Shown here: positions 32,704 to 40,907 of the stretch, one piece after another
How the letters are laid out: every line of letters begins with the position of its first letter
Numbering within the stretch: the stretch's first letter is position 1
Assembly: GCA_045599005.1 (NCBI GenBank)
Contig: JAZRVF010000005.1
Coordinates: 1-64,000, forward strand
Direction: 5' to 3'
Source of the DNA: Treponema_I sp045599005
Lineage (GTDB): Bacteria > Spirochaetota > Spirochaetia > Treponematales > Treponemataceae
Length of the DNA stretch: 64,000 bases
Program-made: the position numbers and the translations under genes
Notes under the pieces: generated by a model
Told to the model about the DNA's origin: nothing
What the model saw: the letters and a program-made list of their open reading frames with translations, nothing else
The model's database searches: none

Positions 32704-33317
32704 ATCTTTTTGTATGCCAGACGGAGCCTTATTCCTGCATAGAGGACGGTGATGATTGAGAACCACCAGAATCTGATTGAAAAACCTGCAAAGTAATTGT
32801 AAAGCCCGTGAAGAATGACGGCGAAGACAAAACACATCAGGTATGACTGTCTGTGCCTGAATGCCCAGACATAAACTGCTGAAAGACCTGTGCAGAAACT
32901 GTGGATAAGCACCAGGGAAAGAAAGCGCACCAGTGTGGGTGCGGATCCGGTCAGAAGAAGGACGCTTGCCTCAAAGGTAGCCACGGAGATTCCGCAGATC
33001 ATTCCGGCGGCGACAAAAGCTCCTAAAGTCATGGTTTTGGCGGGCAGGACAAAGAGAAAGATCATTTTCAGAGTTTCTGCAATCAGTCCGTTGAAAATAA
33101 AAACGGTAACAAAAAGCGAAAGAACTGTTATACTGTTGAAAATCGGAAGATTTTTCAGGAAATACTGGACAAGAGTAATCGGAAGGATTGAGAAAATGCC
33201 AAGAAAAATCGATCCCAAGGCTTGCTTTAAACTGAGATTTTTTACAAAAATGAGCATACATGCCGTAAAGACAAGTAGCGGCATCAGATAAAACCCGATT
33301 GAAATTGCAAATGTCAT
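32691..33317 (-). CDS. PrsW-like intramembrane protease family protein
   Basis: A 208-residue membrane protein with about seven hydrophobic segments. It shows the motif layout of PrsW glutamic proteases: an acidic motif in a membrane helix (GLIAETLKMI, where the family usually has two Glu), a His in VLIHSFCTGL, and a final HGLYNYF. One of the two Glu is Ala here, so activity is uncertain. PrsW in other bacteria trims anti-sigma factors. Its own leaderless promoter TTGATA-17-TAGTAT precedes ATG 33317; divergent from aroK. Confidence 0.65.
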   Translation of the reverse strand: MTFAISIGFYLMPLLVFTACMLIFVKNLSLKQALGSIFLGIFSILPITLVQYFLKNLPIFNSITVLSLFVTVFIFNGLIAETLKMIFLFVLPAKTMTLGAFVAAGMICGISVATFEASVLLLTGSAPTLVRFLSLVLIHSFCTGLSAVYVWAFRHRQSYLMCFVFAVILHGLYNYFAGFSIRFWWFSIITVLYAGIRLRLAYKKISTR

Positions 33318-33323
33318 ACATTC

Positions 33324-33352
33324 ATACTATCAGGCATTTGGTTTTTTATCAA
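33324..33352 (-). promoter_or_regulatory. Promoter of PrsW-like gene, leaderless
   Basis: TTGATA (33347-33352), 17 bases, TAGTAT (33324-33329), six bases to ATG 33317. Confidence 0.68.
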
Positions 33353-33365
33353 ATAAGGATTGATC

Positions 33366-33926
33366 ATGCAGAATAAACTGATTTATTTGCTTGGAGTCAA
33401 ACACAGCGGAAAATCCACAACAGGCAGGGAACTGGCCGCCCTGATGAATCTGCCCTTTGTTGATATGGATACGGAAATAGAAAAAATGACAGGAATGCCG
33501 GTCCGGAGACTTTTTGTTGAGCAGGGAGCCGAGATTTTCAAACAGGCAGAGGCCGCAGTGTGTGAAAAGATTTCCTATGAATGCAGTCAGGGGGTAATTG
33601 CAACCGGGGGCGGAATCTGTTCAAATCCTCACGCACTTGCTTTTCTGCAGAAGGATGTGATCAGGAAGAAGGCACACCTTGTGATGCTCAATCTGAGCGA
33701 ATATGAAGTGTGCAGCAGAATAATCGCTGTTTCAAAGGAACGGGGCAGTTATCCCGCTTATATTGCCAGAGGCAACCCTAAAAACGAAGAAGACGTGCGC
33801 CGCATTTTCAGTTCTGTATACGCGGAACGCACGTCTTCCTATAAAGAATTCTGTCAGATTGTGATTGAAACTGACGGAAAAACTCCCAGGGAAATCAGTC
33901 AGGAAATTCTGGAAGCAATTAGCTGA
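33366..33926 (+). CDS. aroK: Shikimate kinase
   Basis: A 186-residue enzyme phosphorylating shikimate for aromatic amino acid synthesis. ATG 33366 has AAGGA six bases upstream. P-loop GVKHSGKSTT near 10-19, shikimate-binding DMDTEIEK near 33, ATGGG near 80, lid region with RGSYPAY near 124, and ERTSSYKE near 150. The shikimate-contacting Arg of the usual FRxxE motif is Lys here (IFKQAE). The stop abuts the stop of the convergent slyD with no base between them. Confidence 0.92.
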   Translation: MQNKLIYLLGVKHSGKSTTGRELAALMNLPFVDMDTEIEKMTGMPVRRLFVEQGAEIFKQAEAAVCEKISYECSQGVIATGGGICSNPHALAFLQKDVIRKKAHLVMLNLSEYEVCSRIIAVSKERGSYPAYIARGNPKNEEDVRRIFSSVYAERTSSYKEFCQIVIETDGKTPREISQEILEAIS

Positions 33927-34481
33927 TTACTGGCAGTTTCCGCAGCCGCCGCCACATCCACCGTCGCCACAGCTGCATTCTCCGTCGCCGCAGTTTCCAC
34001 CGCAACCGCCACATCCGCCACCGCAACCACAGCTGCTCTGTGTTGCCGCAATCTCGTCGGGTGTTGCTTCACGCACGTCAATGATTTCCACATCAAAGTG
34101 CAGTTCCTTGCCTGCCATAGGATGGTTTGCGTCAATGGTGATCTTGTCGTCAGCAACAGCGGTAACAGTAACAATGCGTCCTCCGCCTGCCTCAAACTGC
34201 ATTCCTACCTGGATCGGAACATCTGTGTCAAACTGGGATCGGTCTACCTGGACAACCCAGTCTTCGTTACGTTCCCCGTATGCGTCTGCAGGCTGGACAA
34301 CAACAGTCAGTCTGTCTCCCGCTTCCTTCCCCTCAAGTTCACGTTCCAGACCGGGAATAAGATAGCCTACGCCATGCAGATAACCCAGCGGCTCTGTGTC
34401 ACGGGAAGAATCCAGTTCAACACCGTCTCTGTCTGTAAGTGTATAATGAATTGAAACAAATGTGTCTTTGGCTATTTTCAT
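33927..34481 (-). CDS. slyD: SlyD-like FKBP peptidyl-prolyl isomerase with Cys/Gly metal tail
   Basis: A 184-residue cytosolic chaperone. FKBP part: DGVELDSSRDTEPLGYLHGV and the following LIPGLERELEGKEAGD; the insert-in-flap domain (about 70-130) is that of SlyD rather than eukaryotic FKBP. The last 35 residues are mostly Gly and Cys (SSCGCGGGCGGCGGNC onward), where E. coli SlyD has a His/Cys-rich nickel-binding tail. This suggests binding of nickel, zinc or another soft metal. Starts in a four-base overlap with the NifU-like gene. Confidence 0.93.
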   Translation of the reverse strand: MKIAKDTFVSIHYTLTDRDGVELDSSRDTEPLGYLHGVGYLIPGLERELEGKEAGDRLTVVVQPADAYGERNEDWVVQVDRSQFDTDVPIQVGMQFEAGGGRIVTVTAVADDKITIDANHPMAGKELHFDVEIIDVREATPDEIAATQSSCGCGGGCGGCGGNCGDGECSCGDGGCGGGCGNCQ

Positions 34482-34711
34482 TCGAACACCTGGCAGACCT
34501 GTTTTACTTCAGGGATTTTGTCCATCAGAAAGCGTTCAACTCCCATCTTGAGTGTCATTGTTGCCATGGGACAGTTACCGCAGGCACCGGTCAGTTTAAC
34601 GTTTACAATTCCACCGTCTTCAAGTGAAACGAATTCAAGATCTCCACCGTCTGCCTGAAGCTGGGGACGGATTTCGTTCAATGCTTCTTTAACATTCTCT
34701 TCAAGAGTCAT
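34478..34711 (-). CDS. NifU C-terminal-domain Fe-S scaffold-like protein
   Basis: A 77-residue protein equal to the C-terminal domain of NifU (NfuA type). The cluster motif TGACGNCPMATMTLKMGVE lies near 41-59 with CxxC. Such proteins carry or hand over [4Fe-4S] clusters. AGGAG precedes ATG 34711, and the stop overlaps the slyD start by four bases, so metal-cluster delivery and the metal-binding isomerase are made together. Confidence 0.93.
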   Translation of the reverse strand: MTLEENVKEALNEIRPQLQADGGDLEFVSLEDGGIVNVKLTGACGNCPMATMTLKMGVERFLMDKIPEVKQVCQVFE

Positions 34712-34754
34712 AAATCATCTCCTACAAAACCGCATTTACGGCCATAGATATAAG

Positions 34755-35567
34755 TTACCTAAAAAAAATCAGTCCGACAACAGCCAAAGGAATCAAATAC
34801 CAGGCAAAATACTCCAATTTGCCTTTATTGATGAGTTTCATCAGGAATTTCAGCGCGAAGAAACCGGCTACAAAGGCGGCTATGAATCCGACGGCCAGAG
34901 GAAGAAAACCAACAGCTTCTGAAACTTCGCCCAGATCCTTTGCTTCAAGAATAAAGGCTCCCAGAACAGCAGGAATTGAAAGGACAAAGGAATACTCACC
35001 GGCGGTCTTTCGGTCAATGCCGGCAAAAAGAGAGGCTGAAATCGTTATTCCGCTGCGGGAAATGCCGGGAAGAGTACCGATCCCCTGTGCCAGACCGATA
35101 AAAGCACCTTTCAGGGGAGAGACAAAAGTATCAGTTCCCCGGCTTTTGATGATGAAGGCTGAATAACGGGATGAACAGATCAGCAGGGCTGCGGTGACTA
35201 TGAATCCGATGTAGACATAGAACAGAGGAAGTTCAGGAATAAGTTTACTTGAAAGAATTCCAAGTACGCCTGTAACGACTGTTCCAAGAATGATGCTGAG
35301 CACCATTTTCTGTTTCGGGCCGTCATCATCGCAGGCTTTGCGGCCGATCCAGCGGAAAAGAACTCCGAACAGGTCAGCTATGGTGTGGCGGAACACGAGA
35401 CACACAGCCAGAAGTGTCGCCAGATGAAGAAGAACATCATAAACCAGTGGAATTTCACTCAGATTGAAAAGAGCTTTTGCAACGGCCAGATGACCGGAAC
35501 TTGAAATGGGCAGAAACTCGGCAACTCCCTGAAGGATACCGAGAAGTAAGGATTGAATTACAGACAT
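34755..35567 (-). CDS. uppP: Undecaprenyl-diphosphatase
   Basis: A 270-residue inner-membrane phosphatase that recycles undecaprenyl pyrophosphate to the monophosphate carrier of peptidoglycan; raised levels give bacitracin resistance. Eight hydrophobic segments. Motifs: LQGVAEFLPISSSGHLA near 12-28 with the catalytic Glu and Ser, and GTLPGISRSGITI near 163-175. TTGACT-18-TAGCGT ends six bases before ATG 35567. Confidence 0.96.
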   Translation of the reverse strand: MSVIQSLLLGILQGVAEFLPISSSGHLAVAKALFNLSEIPLVYDVLLHLATLLAVCLVFRHTIADLFGVLFRWIGRKACDDDGPKQKMVLSIILGTVVTGVLGILSSKLIPELPLFYVYIGFIVTAALLICSSRYSAFIIKSRGTDTFVSPLKGAFIGLAQGIGTLPGISRSGITISASLFAGIDRKTAGEYSFVLSIPAVLGAFILEAKDLGEVSEAVGFLPLAVGFIAAFVAGFFALKFLMKLINKGKLEYFAWYLIPLAVVGLIFFR

Positions 35568-35573
35568 GATTAC

Positions 35574-35603
35574 ACGCTACTGAATGTCTGTGCAGAAAGT
35601 CAA
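35574..35603 (-). promoter_or_regulatory. Promoter of uppP, leaderless
   Basis: TTGACT (35598-35603), 18 bases, TAGCGT (35574-35579), six bases to ATG 35567. Confidence 0.55.
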
Positions 35604-35641
35604 CCCGTGAAAACCATTAAGAAAGAAAGTTTTTCTGCTCA

Positions 35642-35670
35642 TTCACAATCCGGAGCAAAAACGGTATAGT
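35642..35670 (+). promoter_or_regulatory. Promoter of trmJ-like gene, leaderless
   Basis: TTCACA (35642-35647), 17 bases, TATAGT (35665-35670), six bases to GTG 35677. This supports the unusual GTG start. Confidence 0.62.
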
Positions 35671-35676
35671 CCAAGT

Positions 35677-36435
35677 GTGAATATTTCAGATTTCTGCATT
35701 GTTCTGGTACATCCGGAAGAAAGCCGTAACATAGGATCTGTTTGCCGTGCCATGGCAAACATGGGAATAAGCGATCTGCGCATTGTTGGCAGACGTGAAG
35801 ATTATAAAGACCGTCAGGTCCGCATTCTTGCAATACATGCGGCATCTTTCTGGGACAACGCAAAGTTTTTTTCATCAGTGACTGAGGCGGTTGCAGACTG
35901 TGCGATGGCTGCGGGAACAACCAGAAGACGGGGAAAAAGACGCAAGGATTGGCTTGTGACACCGGAAGAATTCGCCGCTTCCGTGACAAAAGTAGAAAAT
36001 GCAAAAATCGCAGTGATTTTCGGCAATGAACGGACAGGCCTTACTGACGAAGAGCTTGCGGAATGCACAGTCGGTGTGCAGATCCCTTCGTCCCCGGATT
36101 TCGGCTCCCTCAATCTGTCTCATGCTGTACAGATCATCTGCTATGTTCTTTACCGGACTCTGGAAACTGCAAAAGTTACAGGCTATACGCCGATTCCCAT
36201 TGAACGTCTGGACAAAGCCGTGGATTCCATTGCCGACAGTCTGCAGCAGATCGGCTTTTTCTCTGTGACAGGTCGTGATGACATGGAGATTTTCTGGCGG
36301 CAGATTCTGTCACGGGCAGTGCTTTCCGAAGGTGAAGCCCAGTATCTGGAAAAAGTCTTTACCAAGGCTGCCGGACTGGCGAAGCGGAATGCCCGCCAGG
36401 CACAGGAACAGCCGAAACCAGAAGATAAAGACTGA
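35677..36435 (+). CDS. trmJ: tRNA/rRNA methyltransferase, TrmJ type (SPOUT)
   Basis: A 252-residue SPOUT-fold RNA ribose methyltransferase, probably for position 32 of tRNA. N-terminal FCIVLVHPEESRNIGSVCRA with the catalytic Arg/Asn, then IFGNERTGLTDEE near 112 and the knot IPSSPDFGSLNLSHAVQI near 133-150. A charged C-terminal extension follows. The start is GTG 35677; it lies six bases after a -10 box, and no ribosome site fits. Convergent with the AAA+ gene. Confidence 0.9.
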   Translation: MNISDFCIVLVHPEESRNIGSVCRAMANMGISDLRIVGRREDYKDRQVRILAIHAASFWDNAKFFSSVTEAVADCAMAAGTTRRRGKRRKDWLVTPEEFAASVTKVENAKIAVIFGNERTGLTDEELAECTVGVQIPSSPDFGSLNLSHAVQIICYVLYRTLETAKVTGYTPIPIERLDKAVDSIADSLQQIGFFSVTGRDDMEIFWRQILSRAVLSEGEAQYLEKVFTKAAGLAKRNARQAQEQPKPEDKD

Positions 36436-36436
36436 A

Positions 36437-36528
36437 AAGGCAGAGGAAATCATCAGAACTGAGTGAAGTGCGCCTGGAAAGCCGGACAGAGAGCCTGATT
36501 TTTTGAGGCACACTTCAGTTTCTGCCTT
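36437..36528. other. Long imperfect palindrome between convergent genes
   Basis: Left arm AAGGCAGA...AACTGA...AGTG.GCCT and right arm AGGCACACTTCAGTTTCTGCCTT pair in three blocks; a TTTTTT run is in the loop. The right arm reaches the AAA+ stop. It probably ends transcription in both directions, though it lacks a classical T tail. Confidence 0.5.
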
Positions 36529-37751
36529 CAGTTCCAGAGCCGGTCAACAAACTGAATATGGCACGGAAGTATGGTGCTGCCGCCGCTCAGAAGAGCAGCC
36601 CGTTTGATGCAGCCTGCCAGTTCCCGCACGTTTCCAGGCCACGCATTTTCCTGTATTTTTGCCAAAGCCTTTCTTGAGATGCATGTTTTCTGGCAGCGGC
36701 AGAAAAAGTCGGTCAGAAGCAGAATATCATTACCCCGTTCCCTGAGCGGCGGCACCATCAGAGTCAGCGGTTTCAGCCTGTCCCAAAGGTCTTTCCTGAA
36801 TCGGCCGTTATTAATCCTTTCCACAATGTTTGCGTTTGAAGTTGCAAGAATGCGGGCAGATGTCTTCATGTTCTCGCCTCCGCCCACAGGCCGGTATTCA
36901 TGTTCCTGCAGAACCGGCAGCAGAAGACACTGAACTGAGTCCGGCGCTTCGGTGATCTCATCGAGAAGAAGGCTGCTTCTTTCTGCGCGGGCAAGAATTC
37001 CTGTTCTGTCTCTGCGGCAGTCAGTGTAGGCGCCCTGTTTTGCACCAAAAAGTTCGGAAATGGCAAGGTTTTCAGAAAGACTTCCGAAATTCATTTTTTC
37101 AAGGGGATAATTTTTCCGCACTGAAAGATTGTGGACAATCCTTGCGCACATGCTTTTTCCTGTTCCAGGTTCACCGACAAAGAGAACCGGTTCATCGGAT
37201 TTGGAAAAAAGGTAAAGATACTGTTTGAAAACTGATACAGGCTCACTTTCACCCAGAAAGGAATCCAGAAGAATCTTCTCTTCGATACTGGGTTTTGTTT
37301 CAGAGACAAATCCCTCTGCATTTCTGTCAGGAAGGTCTGAGGAGGATTCTTCGCGTCCAGAAATAATCAGCGCTTTTTCAAGAAAGTCTGGAAGTAGGGC
37401 CAGACCCATTGTGGGCATGTTGTAGAAGCTGATGTTCATTCTGGCAAAATATTGCGGAAGGTTGGAACTGTTGTGCTGGGACAGGATGCATAGCGGGTTG
37501 TCGGGAAATTCCTGTCCCAGTGCTTTCAGAAACGGGAGTCCGAACTGAATGACATTGTCCATATCAATCAGGATAAGAGCCTTTTTATCGCCCCTAAAAA
37601 AACTTCTGATCTGTCTGGAAAAGTCTGCTGAAGATTTTTGCTGAGTGTCCGTACTCGTTTTGATGAACGAACACACCTGAAACTGTCCGGGATTCAGAAC
37701 CTGCCTTACTTCTGGTTCCGATTCCCTGAGAATGAGAAAAACTTTTTTCAT
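36528..37751 (-). CDS. Sigma-54-activator-like AAA+ ATPase with degenerate GAFTGA and no DNA-binding domain
   Basis: A 407-residue protein. Residues 1-130 resemble a receiver fold (VFLILRE, ALILIDMDN, LCILSQHN strands) but lack a normal phospho-acceptor set. The AAA+ domain runs from 165: Walker A GEPGTGKS (193-200), Walker B LLLDE (261-265), Arg-finger region FRKDLWDRL. The sigma-54 contact motif GAFTGA is GAYTDC (240-245), and the chain ends after the AAA+ lid (WPGNVRELAGCIKRA) without a Fis-type helix-turn-helix. It may have lost activator function or act as an inhibitor or enzyme regulator. Last gene of ctp-rsmE-tagA-like operon. Confidence 0.85.
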   Translation of the reverse strand: MKKVFLILRESEPEVRQVLNPGQFQVCSFIKTSTDTQQKSSADFSRQIRSFFRGDKKALILIDMDNVIQFGLPFLKALGQEFPDNPLCILSQHNSSNLPQYFARMNISFYNMPTMGLALLPDFLEKALIISGREESSSDLPDRNAEGFVSETKPSIEEKILLDSFLGESEPVSVFKQYLYLFSKSDEPVLFVGEPGTGKSMCARIVHNLSVRKNYPLEKMNFGSLSENLAISELFGAKQGAYTDCRRDRTGILARAERSSLLLDEITEAPDSVQCLLLPVLQEHEYRPVGGGENMKTSARILATSNANIVERINNGRFRKDLWDRLKPLTLMVPPLRERGNDILLLTDFFCRCQKTCISRKALAKIQENAWPGNVRELAGCIKRAALLSGGSTILPCHIQFVDRLWN

Positions 37752-37770
37752 AGAAAGCCCACCCGCTTGT

Positions 37771-38508
37771 CTATTTTTTGAACAGTCTCCAGATTACAAG
37801 CAGCAGTTTATATTTGATGTAAGGAAAAATCAAGCAAATTTTAAGTGGGTTTCTGAAAATTTCGAACCAAATCTCCTTGCCTTTTTCGAAAGTTTGGTTT
37901 GAAACACGTTTTTTACGGAGTGAAATAATATCGATGGCGTCCTTGCTACAGATGAAAAAACTCGACCCGAACTGATTCCTCCGTTCATGAACCCATTGCT
38001 CGCTCTTACGGATGCCGTCTCCCACAAGGACCAAAGAGGGATTTGCCTTGTAAATTGCTTCCACAACATCCTTTTCAGTGCTTTTGGGGAAATAGCCCAC
38101 ATAGCGGCCGACGATGTGCAGACCGGGATAAGTTGCGTGAATGTTCCGCTGGGAACCCATAAGACTGGATTTGTGTCCGCCAAGCAGATAAAGGGTTTTG
38201 TAGCGGGTCTCAAGACAGGTCATGATATTCATGAGGGCTGTGAAAGGATTGTATCTGTAGGGCTGTGTCCTTTTAAGGAAGACAGCACCTTTGATTATGC
38301 TTTTTGATGTGGGCAGAATCAGTGCGGCATTTTTGAGACAGTCCATGTATGTCTGATTTTTCCGGGCTCTAAGAAGATCCCAGACACTGAGAAAAATAAT
38401 CTGTTTTGTTCCGGCATTTTCGTACAGTTCAAAAAGGACTTTCTCAAGGTTCTGGGGTGCAAGCACATCAACAGGAACTCCAAGAACATTTATCCGCTCA
38501 ACATCCAT
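37771..38508 (-). CDS. WecG/TagA/CpsF family glycosyltransferase (GT26)
   Basis: A 245-residue transferase moving N-acetylmannosamine, ManNAcA or glucose onto a lipid-linked sugar. Family marks: NVLGVPVDVL start, LPTSKSIIKGA, LYLLGGHKS near 115, VGRYVGYF, VLVGDGIRKSEQWVHERR near 160-177, and a basic C-terminal tail (FPYIKYKLLLVIWRLFKK) that binds the membrane. GAGGAG precedes ATG 38508. It probably takes part in a surface glycan or glycolipid; the other pathway genes are not nearby. Confidence 0.9.
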   Translation of the reverse strand: MDVERINVLGVPVDVLAPQNLEKVLFELYENAGTKQIIFLSVWDLLRARKNQTYMDCLKNAALILPTSKSIIKGAVFLKRTQPYRYNPFTALMNIMTCLETRYKTLYLLGGHKSSLMGSQRNIHATYPGLHIVGRYVGYFPKSTEKDVVEAIYKANPSLVLVGDGIRKSEQWVHERRNQFGSSFFICSKDAIDIISLRKKRVSNQTFEKGKEIWFEIFRNPLKICLIFPYIKYKLLLVIWRLFKK

Positions 38509-38527
38509 CTGTCTGCTCCTCTATCTA

Positions 38528-39337
38528 CTAAATAAACATCTGCTGAATTACGGCTATTCCGTACAGCGCCGCAGTCTCTGCCCGAAGTACGTTGGTGGCA
38601 AAGTGGACGGGTCTGAAGCCTGCCTCTGTCAGCACTTGCATTTCCTTCGGACTTATTCCGCCTTCACAGCCTACAGCTATGGCAATATCTATAGGTCCTT
38701 CTTTCCGTGCGGACGCTGCTTCTGCAACAGTTTCTGCGTTGTAGGCCGGGTCTTCATGAAGGACAAAAGCATGCTTCTGCGGGGCATCTGCAGAAGTTTT
38801 CCACAATTCCGCCGCTTTTTCCACAGTTACCGGCTCAAAAACTCTGGTCGCTGTGGAAGAACCGCTCTGCTGTCTGGCTTCCGTAACAATTCTGTCCCAT
38901 CTGTCGGTACGCCGTTCGTAATCACCTTTTGTGGAGTAATCCCCGATTATGGGAACGATTGCAGACACACCGCATTCTGTGGCCTGACGCACAATCAGAT
39001 CCATTTTCTGCTGACGGGGTAAAAACTGAAACAGCCAGAGACGTTTCTGCTCTGCAGTACAGGCTCCGGAATTCTTTGCATCTTCAGAAGCTGCTTCAAG
39101 TGAATGGGCACTGACACCTGACTCCGTGCTGGAAAGAGATTCTGTTTTTTCAAGCACAAGAGAATCTTTCTCAAAATGCAGGGCCTTCATGGAACAGAGT
39201 GTCCCGTCAGGAAGTCTTACATCGATAACGTCTCCTTGAGCAAGTCTCAGGACTCGCGCCAGATAACGGTAGTTTTTCCCGGTGATCCGTACTGTTCCGG
39301 ATGGAGAAAGCTTTTCACTGCAGACAAACTGGCGCAT
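38528..39337 (-). CDS. rsmE: 16S rRNA (uracil-1498-N3)-methyltransferase
   Basis: A 269-residue SPOUT methyltransferase. ATG 39337 begins the conserved MRQFV N-terminus; the longer frame would run into the protease gene. N-terminal PUA-like domain (RITGKNYRYLARVLRLAQGD), then QQKMDLIVRQATECGV near 117, and the SAM-binding knot AIAVGCEGGISPKEM near 220 and LRAETAALYGIAVIQ at the end. A 20-odd-residue insert (about 75-100) rich in Ser and Glu is unusual. Starts 13 bases after ctp. Confidence 0.93.
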   Translation of the reverse strand: MRQFVCSEKLSPSGTVRITGKNYRYLARVLRLAQGDVIDVRLPDGTLCSMKALHFEKDSLVLEKTESLSSTESGVSAHSLEAASEDAKNSGACTAEQKRLWLFQFLPRQQKMDLIVRQATECGVSAIVPIIGDYSTKGDYERRTDRWDRIVTEARQQSGSSTATRVFEPVTVEKAAELWKTSADAPQKHAFVLHEDPAYNAETVAEAASARKEGPIDIAIAVGCEGGISPKEMQVLTEAGFRPVHFATNVLRAETAALYGIAVIQQMFI

Positions 39338-39350
39338 ACAAAAGTTCCCG

Positions 39351-40853
39351 TTATTTCTCTGCAGCGGATTCCGTATCTGCTGCTTTGAGTTCCTGAATTT
39401 CTTTGAGTGTCTTTGTGTTTGCCACAAGATCTGCAAAATCAGGACGCCCGAGCACTTCAATGGCTGCTTTGAGTTGGACATCATAATCCAGGTCGTAAAG
39501 AGCATCACCAGTTTTTTTCTGGACGGCAATACGGATCATTCTGCGCAGAAGATGTCTGCCCATCGGATAACGAGAGTAAAGTTCGTCAGCATAGGCTGCA
39601 ATCTCTGCTTCTGTCATTTCCGGATGTTCCTTGACATAGAGATTGATTTCGTCCGCATTCATAAGATCAACATAAGCGGTCTGTTCCTCTTCTGTCATTG
39701 TTCCGAAAAGCACTTCCATATCCGGCGGAATTCCGACTTTGTCGATGTTTGCACCGGTGGGTGAATAATAGCGTGCAATTGTAACTTTTGCGCCGTCATT
39801 GTAAGGAAGTGAGAGAGAAACCTGGACAGAGCCTTTGCCGTAAGTGTTCTCGCCTACAAGGTATGCCCGGTGATAATCTTTTAATGCACCGGAAAGAATT
39901 TCTGATGCACTGGCGGAGTTTCCGTCAATCAGCACAACAATCGGCAGGTCTTTCGGTACGATTGTGTCCCATGAATAGGCGTTGTAGACAGAATCGGCGT
40001 AATTTGTACGGCCTGCTGAAGATACAATCACTCCGCTGTCAAGAAACATGTCCGCGACTTCAACTGCGGCAGAAAGCAGGCCACCCGGATTGTTGCGCAG
40101 ATCGATGATAAGTGAATCATAACCGTTGTCACTGAAGAAATTGAGAGCTTCCTTTGTCCGTTCGGGAAGAAGTGCCGTAAACTCTATCAGGCTCAGATAG
40201 CCGGTTTTTGTTCCTTCGATGAATCCGTATTTAACAGCGGGAACATCAATCAATGCGCGCTCAAGGGTAACATTGAATTCCATGCTGCTGTTGCGGCGGA
40301 CTGTAACGTTTACAGTTGTTCCGGGTGTTCCCCGCAGAAGTGAAAGAACGTCATCCATTGTGATTGTGGAAGTATCCACGCCATCAATCATGATGAGCTC
40401 GTCACCTGACTGGATTCCCGCGCGCCAGCCGGGAGTTCCTTCAATAGGGCTTGAGACATTTACATAGGCAGGGTTTGCGGCCGTGGAAACTGTGGCTTTT
40501 GTAATGGACAGTCCCACTCCGCCGAACTGTCCGTCAGTAATATCGTTCAGATTGCGCTGTCCGCTTACATCCATGTATGAAGTGTGTTTATCATCCAGGG
40601 CATTGAGAATTCCTTCCATTGCACCTTTATAAAGAAGTTCAGGTTTAACCTCATCAACATAATTGTTCAGGACATAGTTCATTATTTCCTGAACAAGATA
40701 AGCGTACTGCTGGACCTGTTTCGCAGTAGTAAGTTCTGTGCTTGCTGATGTGGATTTTGATTCAGACTGACCTGAAGCAGCAGAAAGACCGGGTGCAAAC
40801 AGTGTGAAAATTGAAATAAAAATCAGAAGAGAATAATTCAATGCCTTTTTCAT
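39351..40853 (-). CDS. ctpA: C-terminal processing (S41) serine protease
   Basis: A 500-residue exported protease. The signal peptide (MKKALNYSLLIFISIFTLF) starts at ATG 40853; the in-frame ATG at 40862 overlaps the -10 box TAGAAT and is unlikely to be used. PDZ domain about 105-195, catalytic Ser315 in DGNSASASEI, Lys340 in TYGKGSVQ (25 residues later, as in the family). A C-terminal extension (400-500) has an unusual YSRYPMGRHLLRRMIRIAVQ segment. Ctp proteases trim periplasmic proteins and lipoproteins. First gene of the rsmE-tagA-like-AAA+ operon. Confidence 0.95.
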   Translation of the reverse strand: MKKALNYSLLIFISIFTLFAPGLSAASGQSESKSTSASTELTTAKQVQQYAYLVQEIMNYVLNNYVDEVKPELLYKGAMEGILNALDDKHTSYMDVSGQRNLNDITDGQFGGVGLSITKATVSTAANPAYVNVSSPIEGTPGWRAGIQSGDELIMIDGVDTSTITMDDVLSLLRGTPGTTVNVTVRRNSSMEFNVTLERALIDVPAVKYGFIEGTKTGYLSLIEFTALLPERTKEALNFFSDNGYDSLIIDLRNNPGGLLSAAVEVADMFLDSGVIVSSAGRTNYADSVYNAYSWDTIVPKDLPIVVLIDGNSASASEILSGALKDYHRAYLVGENTYGKGSVQVSLSLPYNDGAKVTIARYYSPTGANIDKVGIPPDMEVLFGTMTEEEQTAYVDLMNADEINLYVKEHPEMTEAEIAAYADELYSRYPMGRHLLRRMIRIAVQKKTGDALYDLDYDVQLKAAIEVLGRPDFADLVANTKTLKEIQELKAADTESAAEK

Positions 40854-40860
40854 ATTATCC

Positions 40861-40890
40861 ATTCTAATGCAAATTTATGTGATGACGCAA
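40861..40890 (-). promoter_or_regulatory. Promoter of ctp operon, leaderless
   Basis: TTGCGT (40885-40890), 18 bases, TAGAAT (40861-40866), seven bases to ATG 40853. The alternative ATG lies partly inside the -10 box. Confidence 0.62.
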
Positions 40891-40907
40891 ATAGAAAGAA
40901 TCCTGAA

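Noticed and set aside
33865..34365. Pro/Ser-rich plus-strand frame opposite slyD
   Set aside because: It is the mirror of the Cys/Gly codon repeats of the slyD tail; no start site or domain.
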